From Argentina anserina (lineage: Eukaryota; Streptophyta; Magnoliopsida; Rosales; Rosaceae), in assembly GCF_933775445.1 (NCBI RefSeq), contig NW_026089494.1, forward strand, positions 229,334-293,333: a stretch of 64,000 bases of DNA. Reading direction: 5' to 3'. A model generated the notes under the pieces. That model was not told where the DNA came from. It was given only the letters and a program-made list of their open reading frames with translations, and ran no database searches. This document shows, piece by piece, positions 1 through 13,700 of the stretch (the first letter of the stretch is position 1; each line of letters starts with the position of its first letter). The position numbers and the translations under genes are program-made.

Positions 1-1099
1 CCCACACTGGAAACACTCTCAAATTCTATAGAAACTCGCATCAGAAAGGCTTACGGAAAGATACTTAAACGAGAATTAAAAAGATACTCAAATTGCAATA
101 GTAAACATACTCAAACGATAGAAAGATACTCAGTTTGAAAGAAACACACGCCCACACTGGAAACACTCTCAAATTCAAGAGAAACTCGCATCAGAAAGCC
201 GTTCAGAAACATACTCAAACGAGAATTGAAAAGATACTCAAAGTGCAATAGTAAACATACTCAAACGATAGAAAGATACTCAGTTTGAAAGAAACACACG
301 CCCACACTGGAAACACTCTCAAATTCAAGAAAAACTCGCAACGAAAGCCGTTCAGAAAGATACTCAAACGAGAATTGAAAAGATACTCAAAGTGCAATAG
401 TAAACATACTCAAACGATAGAAAGATACTCAGTTTGAAAGAAACACACGCCCACACTGGAAACACTCTCAAATTCAATAGAAACTCGCATCGAAAGCCGT
501 TCAGAAAGATACTAAACCGAGAATTGAAAAGATACTCAAAGTGCAATAGTAAACATACTCAAACGATAGAAAGATACTCAGTTTGAAAGAAACACAGGCC
601 CACACTGGAAACACTCTCAAATTCAATAGAAACTCGCATCAGAAAGGCTCACAGAAAGATACTTAAACGAGAATTAAAAAGATACTCAAATTGCAATAGT
701 AAACATACTCAAACGATAGAAAGATACTCAGTTTGAAAGAAACACACGCCCACACTGGAAACACTCTCAAATTCAAGAGAAACTCGCATCAGAAAGCCGT
801 TCAGAAACATACTCAAACGAGAATTGAAAAGATACTCAAACGAGAATTGGAAACATACTCAAACGATAGAAAGATACACAGTTTGAAAGAAACACACGCC
901 CACACTGGAAACACTCTCAAATTCAAGAAAAACTCGCATCGAAAGCCGTTCAGAAAGATACTAAACCGAGAATTGAAAAGATACTCAAAGTGCAATAGTA
1001 AACATACTCAAACGATAGAAAGATACTCAGTTTGAAAGAAACACAACCCACACTGGAAACACTCTCAAATTCAATAGAAACTCGCATCAGAAAGGCTTA

Positions 1100-4000
1100 C
1101 AGAAAGATACTCAAACGAGAATAGAAAAGATACTCAAATTGCAATAGTAAACATACTCAAACGATAGAAAGATACTCAGATTGAAAGAAACACACGCCCA
1201 CACTGGAAACACTCTCAAATTCAATAGAAACTCGCATTAGAAAGGCTTACAGAAAGATACTCAAACGAGAATTGAAAAGATACTCAAATTGCAATAGTAA
1301 ACATACTCAAACGATAGAAAGATACTCAGTTTGAAAGAAACACACGCCCACACTGGAAACACTCTCAAATTCTATAGAAACTCGCATCAGAAAGGCTTAC
1401 GGAAAGATACTCAAACGAGAATTGAAAAGATACTCAAAGTGCAATAGTAAACATTCTCAAACGATAGAAAGATACTCAGTTTGAAAGAAACACACACCCA
1501 CACTGGAAACACTCTCAAATTCAAGAGAAACTCGCATCAGAAAGCCGTTCAGAAAGATACTCAAACGAGAATTGAAAAGATACTCAAATTGCAATAGTAA
1601 ACATACTCAAACGATAGAAAGATACTCAGTTTGAAAGAAACACACGCCCACACTGGAAACACTCTCAAATTCAAGAAAAACTCGCAACGAAAGCCGTTCA
1701 GAAAGATACTCAAACGAGAATTGAAAAGATACTCAAAGTGCAATAGTAAACATACTCAAACGATAGAAAGATACTCAGTTTGAAAGAAACACACGCCCAC
1801 ACTGGAAACACTCTCAAACTCAATAGAAACTCGCATCGAAAGCCGTTCAGAAAGATACTAAACTGAGAATTGAAAAGATACTCAAAGTGCAATAGTAAAC
1901 ATACTCAAACGATAGAAAGATACTCAGTTTGAAAGAAACACAGGCCCACACTGGAAACACTCTCAAATTCAATAGAAACTCGCATCAGAAAGGCTCACAG
2001 AAAGATACTTAAACGAGAATTAAAAAGATACTCAAATTGCAATAGTAAACATACTCAAACGATAGAAAGATACTCAGTTTGAAAGAAACACACGCCCACA
2101 CTGGAAACACTCTCAAATTCAAGAGAAACTCGCATCAGAAAGCCGTTCAGAAACATACTCAAACGAGAATTGAAAAGATACTCAAACGAGAATTGGAAAC
2201 ATACTCAAACGATAGAAAGATACACAGTTTGAAAGAAACACACGCCCACACTGGAAACACTCTCAAATTCAAGAAAAACTCGCATCGAAAGCCGTTCAGA
2301 AAGATACTCAAACGAGAATTGAAAAGATACTCAAATTGCAATAGTAAACATACTCAAACGATAGAAAGATACTCAGTTTGAAAGAAACACACGCCCACAC
2401 TGGAAACACTCTCAAATTCAATAGAAACTCGCATCAGAAAGGCTTACAGAAAGATACTCAAACGAGAATTGAAAAGATAGTCAAAATGCAATAGTAAACA
2501 TACTCAAACCATAGAAAGATACTCAGTGTGAAAGAAACACACGGGCACACTGGAAACACTCTCAAATTCAAGAAAAACTCGCATCGAAAGCCGTTCAGAA
2601 AGATACTCAAACGAGAATTGAAAAGATACTCAAAGTGCAATAGTAAACATACTCAAACGATAGAAAGATACTCAGTTTGAAAGAAACACACGCCCACACT
2701 GGAAACACTCTCAAATTCAATAGAAACTCGCATCATAAAGGCTTACAGAAAGATACTCAAACGAGAATTGAAAAGATACTCAAATTGCAATAGTAAACAT
2801 ACTCAAACGATAGAAAGATACTCAGTGTGAAATAAACACACGCCCACACTGGAAACACTCTCAAATTCAAGAAAAACTCGCATCGAAAGCCGTTCAGAAA
2901 GATACTGAAATGATAATTGAAAAGATACTCAAATTGCAATAGTAAACATACTCAAACGATAGAAACATGCTCAGTTTGAAAGAAACACACGCCCACACTG
3001 GAAACACTCTCAAATTCAATAGAAACTCGCATTAGAAAGGCTTACAGAAAGATACTCAAACGAGAATTGAAAAGATACTCAAATTGCAATAGTAAACATT
3101 CTCAAACGATAGAAAGATAGTCAGTTTGAAAGAAACACACACCCACACTGGAAACACTCTCAAATTCAATAGAAACTCGCATCAGAAAGCCGTACAGAAA
3201 GATACTCAAACGAGAATTGAAAAGATACTCAAATTGCAATAGTAAACATACTCAAACGATAGAAAGATACTCAGTTTGAAAGAAACACAACCCACACTGG
3301 AAACACTCTCAAATTCAATAGAAACTCGCATCAGAAAGGCATACAGAAAGATACTCAAACGAGAATAGAAAAGATACTCAAATTGCAATAGTAAACATAC
3401 TCAAACGATAGAAAGATACTCAGTTTGAAAGAAACACACGCCCACACTGGAAACACTCTCAAATTCAATAGAACCTCGCATCAGAAAGGCTTACAGAAAG
3501 ATACTCAAACGAGAATTGAAAAGATACTCAAAGTGCAATAGTAAACATACTCAAACGATAGAAAGATACTCAGTTTGAAAGAAACACACTCCCACACTGG
3601 AAACACTCTCAAATTCAATAGAAACTCGCATCAGAAAGGCTTAGAGAAAAATACTGAAACGAGAATAGAAAAGATACTCAAATTGCAATAGTAAACATAC
3701 TCAAACGATAGAAAGATACTCAGATTGAAAGAAACACACGCCCACACTGGAAACACTCTCAAATTCAATAGAAACTCGCATTAGAAAGGCTTACAGAAAG
3801 ATACTAAACGAGAATTGAAAAGATACTCAAATTGCAATAGTAAACATACTCAAACGATAGAAAGATACTCAGTTTGAAAGAAACACACGCCCACACTGGA
3901 AACACTCTCAAATTCTATAGAAACTCGCATCAGAAAGGCTTACGGAAAGATACTCAAACGAGAATTGAAAAGATACTCAAAGTGCAATAGTAAACATTCT

Positions 4001-6380
4001 CAAACGATAGAAAGATACTCAGTTTGAAAGAAACACACACCCACACTGGAAACACTCTCAAATTCAAGAGAAACTCGCATCAGAAAGCCGTTCAGAAAGA
4101 TACTCAAACGAGAATTGAAAAGATACTCAAATTGCAATAGTAAACATACTCAAACGATAGAAAGATACTCAGTTTGAAAGAAACACACGCCCACACTGGA
4201 AACACTCTCAAATTCAAGAAAAACTCGCAACGAAAGCCGTTCAGAAAGATACTCAAACGAGAATTGAAAAGATACTCAAAGTGCAATAGTAAACATACTC
4301 AAACGATAGAAAGATACTCAGTTTGAAAGAAACACACGCCCACACTGGAAACACTCTCAAACTCAATAGAAACTCGCATCGAAAGCCGTTCAGAAAGATA
4401 CTAAACTGAGAATTGAAAAGATACTCAAAGTGCAATAGTAAACATACTCAAACGATAGAAAGATACTCAGTTTGAAAGAAACACAGGCCCACACTGGAAA
4501 CACTCTCAAATTCAATAGAAACTCGCATCAGAAAGGCTCACAGAAAGATACTTAAACGAGAATTAAAAAGATACTCAAATTGCAATAGTAAACATACTCA
4601 AACGATAGAAAGATACTCAGTTTGAAAGAAACACACGCCCACACTGGAAACACTCTCAAATTCAAGAGAAACTCGCATCAGAAAGCCGTTCAGAAACATA
4701 CTCAAACGAGAATTGAAAAGATACTCAAACGAGAATTGGAAACATACTCAAACGATAGAAAGATACACAGTTTGAAAGAAACACACGCCCACACTGGAAA
4801 CACTCTCAAATTCAAGAAAAACTCGCATCGAAAGCCGTTCAGAAAGATACTCAAACGAGAATTGAAAAGATACTCAAATTGCAATAGTAAACATACTCAA
4901 ACGATAGAAAGATACTCAGTTTGAAAGAAACACACGCCCACACTGGAAACACTCTCAAATTCAATAGAAACTCGCATCAGAAAGGCTTACAGAAAGATAC
5001 TCAAACGAGAATTGAAAAGATAGTCAAAATGCAATAGTAAACATACTCAAACGATAGAAAGATACTCAGTGTGAAAGAAACACACGGGCACACTGGAAAC
5101 ACTCTCAAATTCAAGAAAAACTCGCATCGAAAGCCGTTCAGAAAGATACTCAAACGAGAATTGAAAAGATACTCAAATTGCAATAGTAAACATACTCAAA
5201 CGATAGAAAGATACTCAGTTTGAAAGAAACACACGCCCACACTGGAAACACTCTCAAATTCAATAGAAACTCGCATCATAAAGGCTTACAGAAAGATACT
5301 CAAACGAGAATTGAAAAGATACTCAAATTGCAATAGTAAACATACTCAAACGATAGAAAGATACTCAGTGTGAAATAAACACACGCCCACACTGGAAACA
5401 CTCTCAAATTCAAGAAAAACTCGCATCGAAAGCCGTTCAGAAAGATACTGAAATGATAATTGAAAAGATACTCAAATTGCAATAGTAAACATACTCAAAC
5501 GATAGAAACATGCTCAGTTTGAAAGAAACACACGCCCACACTGGAAACACTCTCAAATTCAATAGAAACTCGCATTAGAAAGGCTTACAGAAAGATACTC
5601 AAACGAGAATTGAAAAGATACTCAAATTGCAATAGTAAACATTCTCAAACGATAGAAAGATAGTCAGTTTGAAAGAAACACACACCCACACTGGAAACAC
5701 TCTCAAATTCAATAGAAACTCGCATCAGAAAGCCGTACAGAAAGATACTCAAACGAGAATTGAAAAGATACTCAAATTGCAATAGTAAACATACTCAAAC
5801 GATAGAAAGATACTCAGTTTGAAAGAAACACAACCCACACTGGAAACACTCTCAAATTCAATAGAAACTCGCATCAGAAAGGCATACAGAAAGATACTCA
5901 AACGAGAATAGAAAAGATACTCAAATTGCAATAGTAAACATACTCAAACGATAGAAAGATACTCAGTTTGAAAGAAACACACGCCCACACTGGAAACACT
6001 CTCAAATTCAATAGAACCTCGCATCAGAAAGGCTTACAGAAAGATACTCAAACGAGAATTGAAAAGATACTCAAAGTGCAATAGTAAACATACTCAAACG
6101 ATAGAAAGATACTCAGTTTGAAAGAAACACACTCCCACACTGGAAACACTCTCAAATTCAATAGAAACTCGCATCAGAAAGGCTTAGAGAAAAATACTGA
6201 AACGAGAATAGAAAAGATACTCAAATTGCAATAGTAAACATACTCAAACGATAGAAAGATACTCAGATTGAAAGAAACACACGCCCACACTGGAAACACT
6301 CTCAAATTCAATAGAAACTCGCATTAGAAAGGCTTACAGAAAGATACTCAAACGAGAATTGAAAAGATACTCAAATTGCA
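1100..6380. repeat. Higher-order tandem repeat, 2543-bp period (17 monomers)
   Basis: A 17-monomer block is followed directly by a second copy, with about 2.08 periods in total. Diagnostic variants line up at an offset of 2543 bp: AATTCTATAG at 1367 and 3910, the GGGCACACTGG monomer at about 2543 and 5086, GAAACATGC at 2962 and 5505, CCGTACAG at 3189 and 5732, and GGCATACAG at 3338 and 5881. The offset is 2544 for a short stretch before 3805 because copy one lost a C in GATACTAAACG. Similarity to the block at 8690-10320 shows that the same unit was copied at least once more. The outer edges are approximate because all monomers resemble each other. Confidence 0.85.
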
Positions 6381-7331
6381 ATAGTAAACATTCTCAAACG
6401 ATAGAAAGATAGTCAGTTTGAAAGAAACACACACCCACACTGGAAACACTCTCAAATTCAATAGAAACTCGCATCAGAAAGCCGTTCAGAAACATACTCA
6501 AACGAGAATTGAAAAGATACTCAAAGTGCAATAGTAAACATACTCAAACGATAGAAAGATACTCAGTTTGAAAGAAACACACGCCCACACTGGAAACACT
6601 CTCAAATTCAATAGAAACTCGCATCAGAAAGGCTCACAGAAAGATACTTAAACGAGAATTAAAAAGATACTCAAATTGCAATACTAAACATACTCAAACG
6701 ATAGCAAGATACTCAGTTTGAAAGAAACACACGCCCACACTGGAAACACTCTCAAATTCAAGAAAAACTCGCATCGAAAGCCGTTCAGAAAGATACTCAA
6801 ATGAGAATTGAAAAGATACTCAAATTGCAATAGTAAACATACTCAAACGATAGAAACATACTCAGTTTGAAAGAAACACACGCCCACACTGGAAACACTC
6901 TCAAATTCAATAGAACCTCGCATCAGAAAGGCTTACAGAAAGATACTCAAACGAGAATTGAAAAGATACTCAAAGTGCAATAGTAAACATACTCAAACGA
7001 TAGAAAGATACTCAGTTTGAAAGAAACACACTCCCACACTGGAAACACTCTCAAATTCAATAGAAACTCGCATCAGAAAGGCTTAGAGAAAGATACTCAA
7101 ACGAGAATAGAAAAGATACTCAAATTGCAATAGTAAACATACTCAAACGATAGAAAGATACTCAGATTGAAAGAAACACACGCCCACACTGGAAACACTC
7201 TCAAATTCAATAGAAACTCGCATCGAAAGCCGTTCAGAAAGATACTAAACCGAGAATTGAAAAGATACTCAAAGTGCAATAGTAAACATACTCAAACGAT
7301 AGAAAGATACTCAGTTTGAAAGAAACACAGG

Positions 7332-10300
7332 CCCACACTGGAAACACTCTCAAATTCAATAGAAACTCGCATCAGAAAGGCTCACAGAAAGATACTTAAA
7401 CGAGAATTAAAAAGATACTCAAATTGCAATAGTAAACATACTCAAACGATAGAAAGATACTCAGTTTGAAAGAAACACACGCCCACACTGGAAACACTCT
7501 CAAATTCAAGAGAAACTCGCATCAGAAAGCCGTTCAGAAACATACTCAAACGAGAATTGAAAAGATACTCAAAGTGCAATAGTAAACATACTCAAACGAT
7601 AGAAAGATACTCAGTTTGAAAGAAACACACGCCCACACTGGAAACACTCTCAAATTCAAGAAAAACTCGCAACGAAAGCCGTTCAGAAAGATACTCAAAC
7701 GAGAATTGAAAAGATACTCAAAGTGCAATAGTAAACATACTCAAACGATAGAAAGATACTCAGTTTGAAAGAAACACACGCCCACACTGGAAACACTCTC
7801 AAATTCAATAGAAACTCGCATCGAAAGCCGTTCAGAAAGATACTAAACCGAGAATTGAAAAGATACTCAAAGTGCAATAGTAAACATACTCAAACGATAG
7901 AAAGATACTCAGTTTGAAAGAAACACAGACCCACACTGGAAACACTCTCAAATTCAATAGAAACTCGCATCAGAAAGGCTCACAGAAAGATACTTAAACG
8001 AGAATTAAAAAGATACTCAAATTGCAATAGTAAACATACTCAAACGATAGAAAGATACTCAGTTTGAAAGAAACACACGCCCACACTGGAAACACTCTCA
8101 AATTCAAGAGAAACTCGCATCAGAAAGCCGTTCAGAAACATACTCAAACGAGAATTGAAAAGATACTCAAACGAGAATTGGAAACATACTCAAACGATAG
8201 AAAGATACACAGTTTGAAAGAAACACACGCCCACACTGGAAACACTCTCAAATTCAAGAAAAACTCGCATCGAAAGCCGTTCAGAAAGATACTAAACCGA
8301 GAATTGAAAAGATACTCAAAGTGCAATAGTAAACATACTCAAACGATAGAAAGATACTCAGTTTGAAAGAAACACAACCCACACTGGAAACACTCTCAAA
8401 TTCAATAGAAACTCGCATCAGAAAGGCTTACAGAAAGATACTCAAACGAGAATAGAAAAGATACTCAAATTGCAATAGTAAACATACTCAAACGATAGAA
8501 AGATACTCAGATTGAAAGAAACACACGCCCACACTGGAAACACTCTCAAATTCAATAGAAACTCGCATTAGAAAGGCTTACAGAAAGATACTCAAACGAG
8601 AATTGAAAAGATACTCAAATTGCAATAGTAAACATACTCAAACGATAGAAAGATACTCAGTTTGAAAGAAACACACGCGCACACTGGAAACACTCTCAAA
8701 TTCTATAGAAACTCGCATCAGAAAGGCTTACGGAAAGATACTCAAACGAGAATTGAAAAGATACTCAAAGTGCAATAGTAAACATTCTCAAACGATAGAA
8801 AGATACTCAGTTTGAAAGAAACACACACCCACACTGGAAACACTCTCAAATTCAAGAGAAACTCGCATCAGAAAGCCGTTCAGAAAGATACTCAAACGAG
8901 AATTGAAAAGATACTCAAATTGCAATAGTAAACATACTCAAACGATAGAAAGATACTCAGTTTGAAAGAAACACACGCCCACACTGGAAACACTCTCAAA
9001 TTCAAGAAAAACTCGCAACGAAAGCCGTTCAGAAAGATACTCAAACGAGAATTGAAAAGATACTCAAAGTGCAATAGTAAACATACTCAAACGATAGAAA
9101 GATACTCAGTTTGAAAGAAACACACGCCCACACTGGAAACACTCTCAAAGTCAATAGAAACTCGCATCGAAAGCCGTTCAGAAAGATACTAAACTGAGAA
9201 TTGAAAAGATACTCAAAGTGCAATAGTAAACATACTCAAACGATAGAAAGATACTCAGTTTGAAAGAAACACAGGCCCACACTGGAAACACTCTCAAATT
9301 CAATAGAAACTCGCATCAGAAAGGCTCACAGAAAGATACTTAAACGAGAATTAAAAAGATACTCAAATTGCAATAGTAAACATACTCAAACGATAGAAAG
9401 ATACTCAGTTTGAAAGAAACACACGCCCACACTGGAAACACTCTCAAATTCAAGAGAAACTCGCATCAGAAAGCCGTTCAGAAACATACTCAAACGAGAA
9501 TTGAAAAGATACTCAAACGAGAATTGGAAACATACTCAAACGATAGAAAGATACACAGTTTGAAAGAAACACACGCCCACACTGGAAACACTCTCAAATT
9601 CAAGAAAAACTCGCATCGAAAGCCGTTCAGAAAGATACTCAAACGAGAATTGAAAAGATACTCAAATTGCAATAGTAAACATACTCAAACGATAGAAAGA
9701 TACTCAGTTTGAAAGAAACACACGCCCACACTGGAAACACTCTCAAATTCAATAGAAACTCGCATCAGAAAGGCTTACAGAAAGATACTCAAACGAGAAT
9801 TGAAAAGATAGTCAAAATGCAATAGTAAACATACTCAAACCATAGAAAGATACTCAGTGTGAAAGAAACACACGGGCACACTGGAAACACTCTCAAATTC
9901 AAGAAAAACTCGCATCGAAAGCCGTTCAGAAAGATACTCAAACGAGAATTGAAAAGATACTCAAATTGCAATAGTAAACATACTCAAACGATAGAAAGAT
10001 ACTCAGTTTGAAAGAAACACACGCCCACACTGGAAACACTCTCAAATTCAATAGAAACTCGCATCATAAAGGCTTACAGAAAGATACTCAAACGAGAATT
10101 GAAAAGATACTCAAATTGCAATAGTAAACATACTCAAACGATAGAAAGATACTCAGTGTGAAATAAACACACGCCCACACTGGAAACACTCTCAAATTCA
10201 AGAAAAACTCGCATCGAAAGCCGTTCAGAAAGATACTGAAATGATAATTGAAAAGATACTCAAATTGCAATAGTAAACATACTCAAACGATAGAAACATG

Positions 10301-10351
10301 CTCAGTTTGAAAGAAACACACGCCCACACTGGAAACACTCTCAAATTCAAT
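7332..10351. repeat. Segmental copy of 1-3020 at an offset of 7331 bp
   Basis: Variant monomers at 215, 364, 733, 1561, 1710, 2079, 2458 and 2757 all reappear 7331 bp downstream in the same order, including the odd monomers with GATACACAG and with GGGCACACTGG. The copy ends near 10351. There the second copy jumps to AGAACCTCGC, a form found at about 3470 in the first, so about three monomers are missing from the second copy. A few substitutions separate the copies, for example in the first 50 bases. The left end of the first copy lies outside the window. The likely mechanism is unequal exchange; this is an inference from the pattern. Confidence 0.82.
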
Positions 10352-10470
10352 AGAACCTCGCATCAGAAAGGCTTACAGAAAGATACTCAAACGAGAATTG
10401 AAAAGATACTCAAAGTGCAATAGTAAACATACTCAAACGATAGAAAGATACTCAGTTTGAAAGAAACACA

Positions 10471-10770
10471 CTCCCACACTGGAAACACTCTCAAATTCAA
10501 TAGAAACTCGCATCAGAAAGGCTTAGAGAAAAATACTGAAACGAGAATAGAAAAGATACTCAAATTGCAATAGTAAACATACTCAAACGATAGAAAGATA
10601 CTCAGATTGAAAGAAACACACTCCCACACTGGAAACACTCTCAAATTCAATAGAAACTCGCATCAGAAAGGCTTAGAGAAAAATACTGAAACGAGAATAG
10701 AAAAGATACTCAAATTGCAATAGTAAACATACTCAAACGATAGAAAGATACTCAGATTGAAAGAAACACA
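10471..10770. repeat. Single-monomer tandem duplication
   Basis: Two adjacent monomers carry the same rare combination: ACACTCCCACACTGG, GGCTTAGAGAAAAATACTG and GATACTCAGATTG. Elsewhere, at about 3590 and 6130, this type occurs as a single copy followed by a different monomer, so the doubling here is local. This suggests slippage or unequal exchange by exactly one monomer. Confidence 0.75.
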
Positions 10771-13700
10771 CGCCCACACTGGAAACACTCTCAAATTCAA
10801 TAGAAACTCGCATTAGAAAGGCTTACAGAAAGATACTCAAACGAGAATTGAAAAGATACTCAAATTGCAATAGTAAACATACTCAAACGATAGAAAGATA
10901 CTCAGTTTGAAAGAAACACACGCCCACACTGGAAACACTCTCAAATTCTATAGAAACTCGCATCAGAAAGGCTTACGGAAAGATACTCAAACGAGAATTG
11001 AAAAGATACTCAAATTGCAATAGTAAACATTCTCAAACGATAGAAAGATACTCAGTTTGAAAGAAACACACACCCACACTGGAAACACTCTCAAATTCAA
11101 TAGAAACTCGCATCAGAAAGCCGTTCAGAAACATACTCAAACGAGAATTGAAAAGATACTCAAAGTGCAATAGTAAACATACTCAAACGATAGAAAGATA
11201 CTCAGTTTGAAAGAAACACACACCCACACTGGAAACACTCTCAAATTCAATAGAAACTCGCATCAGAAAGGCTTACAGAAAGATACTCAAACGAGAATTG
11301 AAAAGATACTCATATTGCAATACTAAACATACTCAAACGATAGCAAGATACTCAGTTTGAAAGAAACACACGCCCACACTGGAAACACTCTCAAATTCAA
11401 GAAAAACTCGCATCGAAAGCCGTTCAGAAAGATACTCAAATGAGAATTGAAAAGATACTCAAATTGCAATAGTAAACATACTCAAACGATAGAAACATAC
11501 TCAGTTTGAAAGAAACACACGCCCACACTGGAAACACTCTCAAATTCAATAGAACCTCGCATCAGAAAGGCTTACAGAAAGATACTCAAACGAGAATTGA
11601 AAAGATACTCAAAGTGCAATAGTAAACATACTCAAACGATAGAAAGATACTCAGTTTGAAAGAAACACACTCCCACACTGGAAACACTCTCAAATTCAAT
11701 AGAAATTCGCATCAGAAAGGCTTAGAGAAAGATACTCAAACGAGAATAGAAAAGATACTCAAATTGCAATAGTAAACATACTCAAACGATAGAAAGATAC
11801 TCAGATTGAAAGAAACACACGCCCACACTGGAAACACTCTCAAATTCAATAGAAACTCGCATTAGAAAGGCTTACAGAAAGATACTCAAACGAAAATTGA
11901 AAAGATAATCAAATTGCAATAGTAAACATACTCAAACGATAGAAAGATAGTCAGTTTGAAAGAAACACACGCCCACACTGGAAACACTCTCAAATTCTAT
12001 AGAAACTCGCATCAGAAAGGCTTACGGAAAGATACTCAAACGAGAATTGAAAAGATACTCAAAGTGCAATAGTAAACATTCTCAAACGATAGAAAGATAC
12101 TCAGTTTGAAAGAAACACACACCCACACTGGAAACACTCTCAAATTCAAGAGAAACTCGCATCAGAAAGCCGTTCAGAAACATACTCAAACGAGAATTGA
12201 AAAGATACTCAAAGTGCAATAGTAAACATACTCAAACGATAGAAAGATACTCAGTTTGAAAGAAACACACGCCCACACTGGAAACACTCTCAAATTCAAG
12301 AAAAACTCGCAACGAAAGCCGTTCAGAAAGATACTCAAACGAGAATTGAAAAGATACTCAAAGTGCAATAGTAAACATACTCAAACGATAGAAAGATACT
12401 CAGTTTGAAAGAAACACACGCCCACACTGGAAACACTCTCAAATTCAATAGAAACTCGCATCGAAAGCCGTTCAGAAAGATACTAAACCGAGAATTGAAA
12501 AGATACTCAAAGTGCAATAGTAAACATACTCAAACGATAGAAAGATACTCAGTTTGAAAGAAACACAGGCCCACACTGGAAACACTCTCAAATTCAATAG
12601 AAACTCGCATCAGAAAGGCTCACAGAAAGATACTTAAACGAGAATTAAAAAGATACTCAAATTGCAATAGTAAACATACTCAAACGATAGAAAGATACTC
12701 AGTTTGAAAGAAACACACGCCCACACTGGAAACACTCTCAAATTCAAGAGAAACTCGCATCAGAAAGCCGTTCAGAAACATACTCAAACGAGAATTGAAA
12801 AGATACTCAAACGAGAATTGGAAACATACTCAAACGATAGAAAGATACACAATTTGAAAGAAACACACGCCCACACTGGAAACACTCTCAAATTCAAGAA
12901 AAACTCGCATCGAAAGCCGTTCAGAAAGATACTCAAACGAGAATTGAAAAGATACTCAAATTGCAATAGTAAACATACTCAAACGATAGAAAGATACTCA
13001 GTTTGAAAGAAACACACGCCCACACTGGAAACACTCTCAAATTCAATAGAAACTCGCATCAGAAAGGCTTACAGAAAGATACTCAAACGAGAATTGAAAA
13101 GATAGTCAAAATGCAATAGTAAACATACTCAAACCATAGAAAGATACTCAGTGTGAAAGAAACACACGGGCACACTGGAAACACTCTCAAATTCAAGAAA
13201 AACTCGCATCGAAAGCCGTTCAGAAAGATACTCAAACGAGAATTGAAAAGATACTCAAAGTGCAATAGTAAACATTCTCAAACGATAGAAAGATACTCAG
13301 TTTGAAAGAAACACACACCCACACTGGAAACACTCTCAAATTCAAGAGAAACTCGCATCAGAAAGCCGTTCAGAAACATACTCAAACGAGAATTGAAAAG
13401 ATACTCAAAGTGCAATAGTAAACATACTCAAACGATAGAAAGATACTCAGTTTGAAAGAAACACACGCCCACACTGGAAACACTCTCAAATTCAAGAAAA
13501 ACTCGCAACGAAAGCCGTTCAGAAAGATACTCAAACGAGAATTGAAAAGATACTCAAAGTGCAATAGTAAACATACTCAAACGATAGAAAGATACTCAGT
13601 TTGAAAGAAACACACGCCCACACTGGAAACACTCTCAAATTCAATAGAAACTCGCATCGAAAGCCGTTCAGAAAGATACTAAACCGAGAATTGAAAAGAT

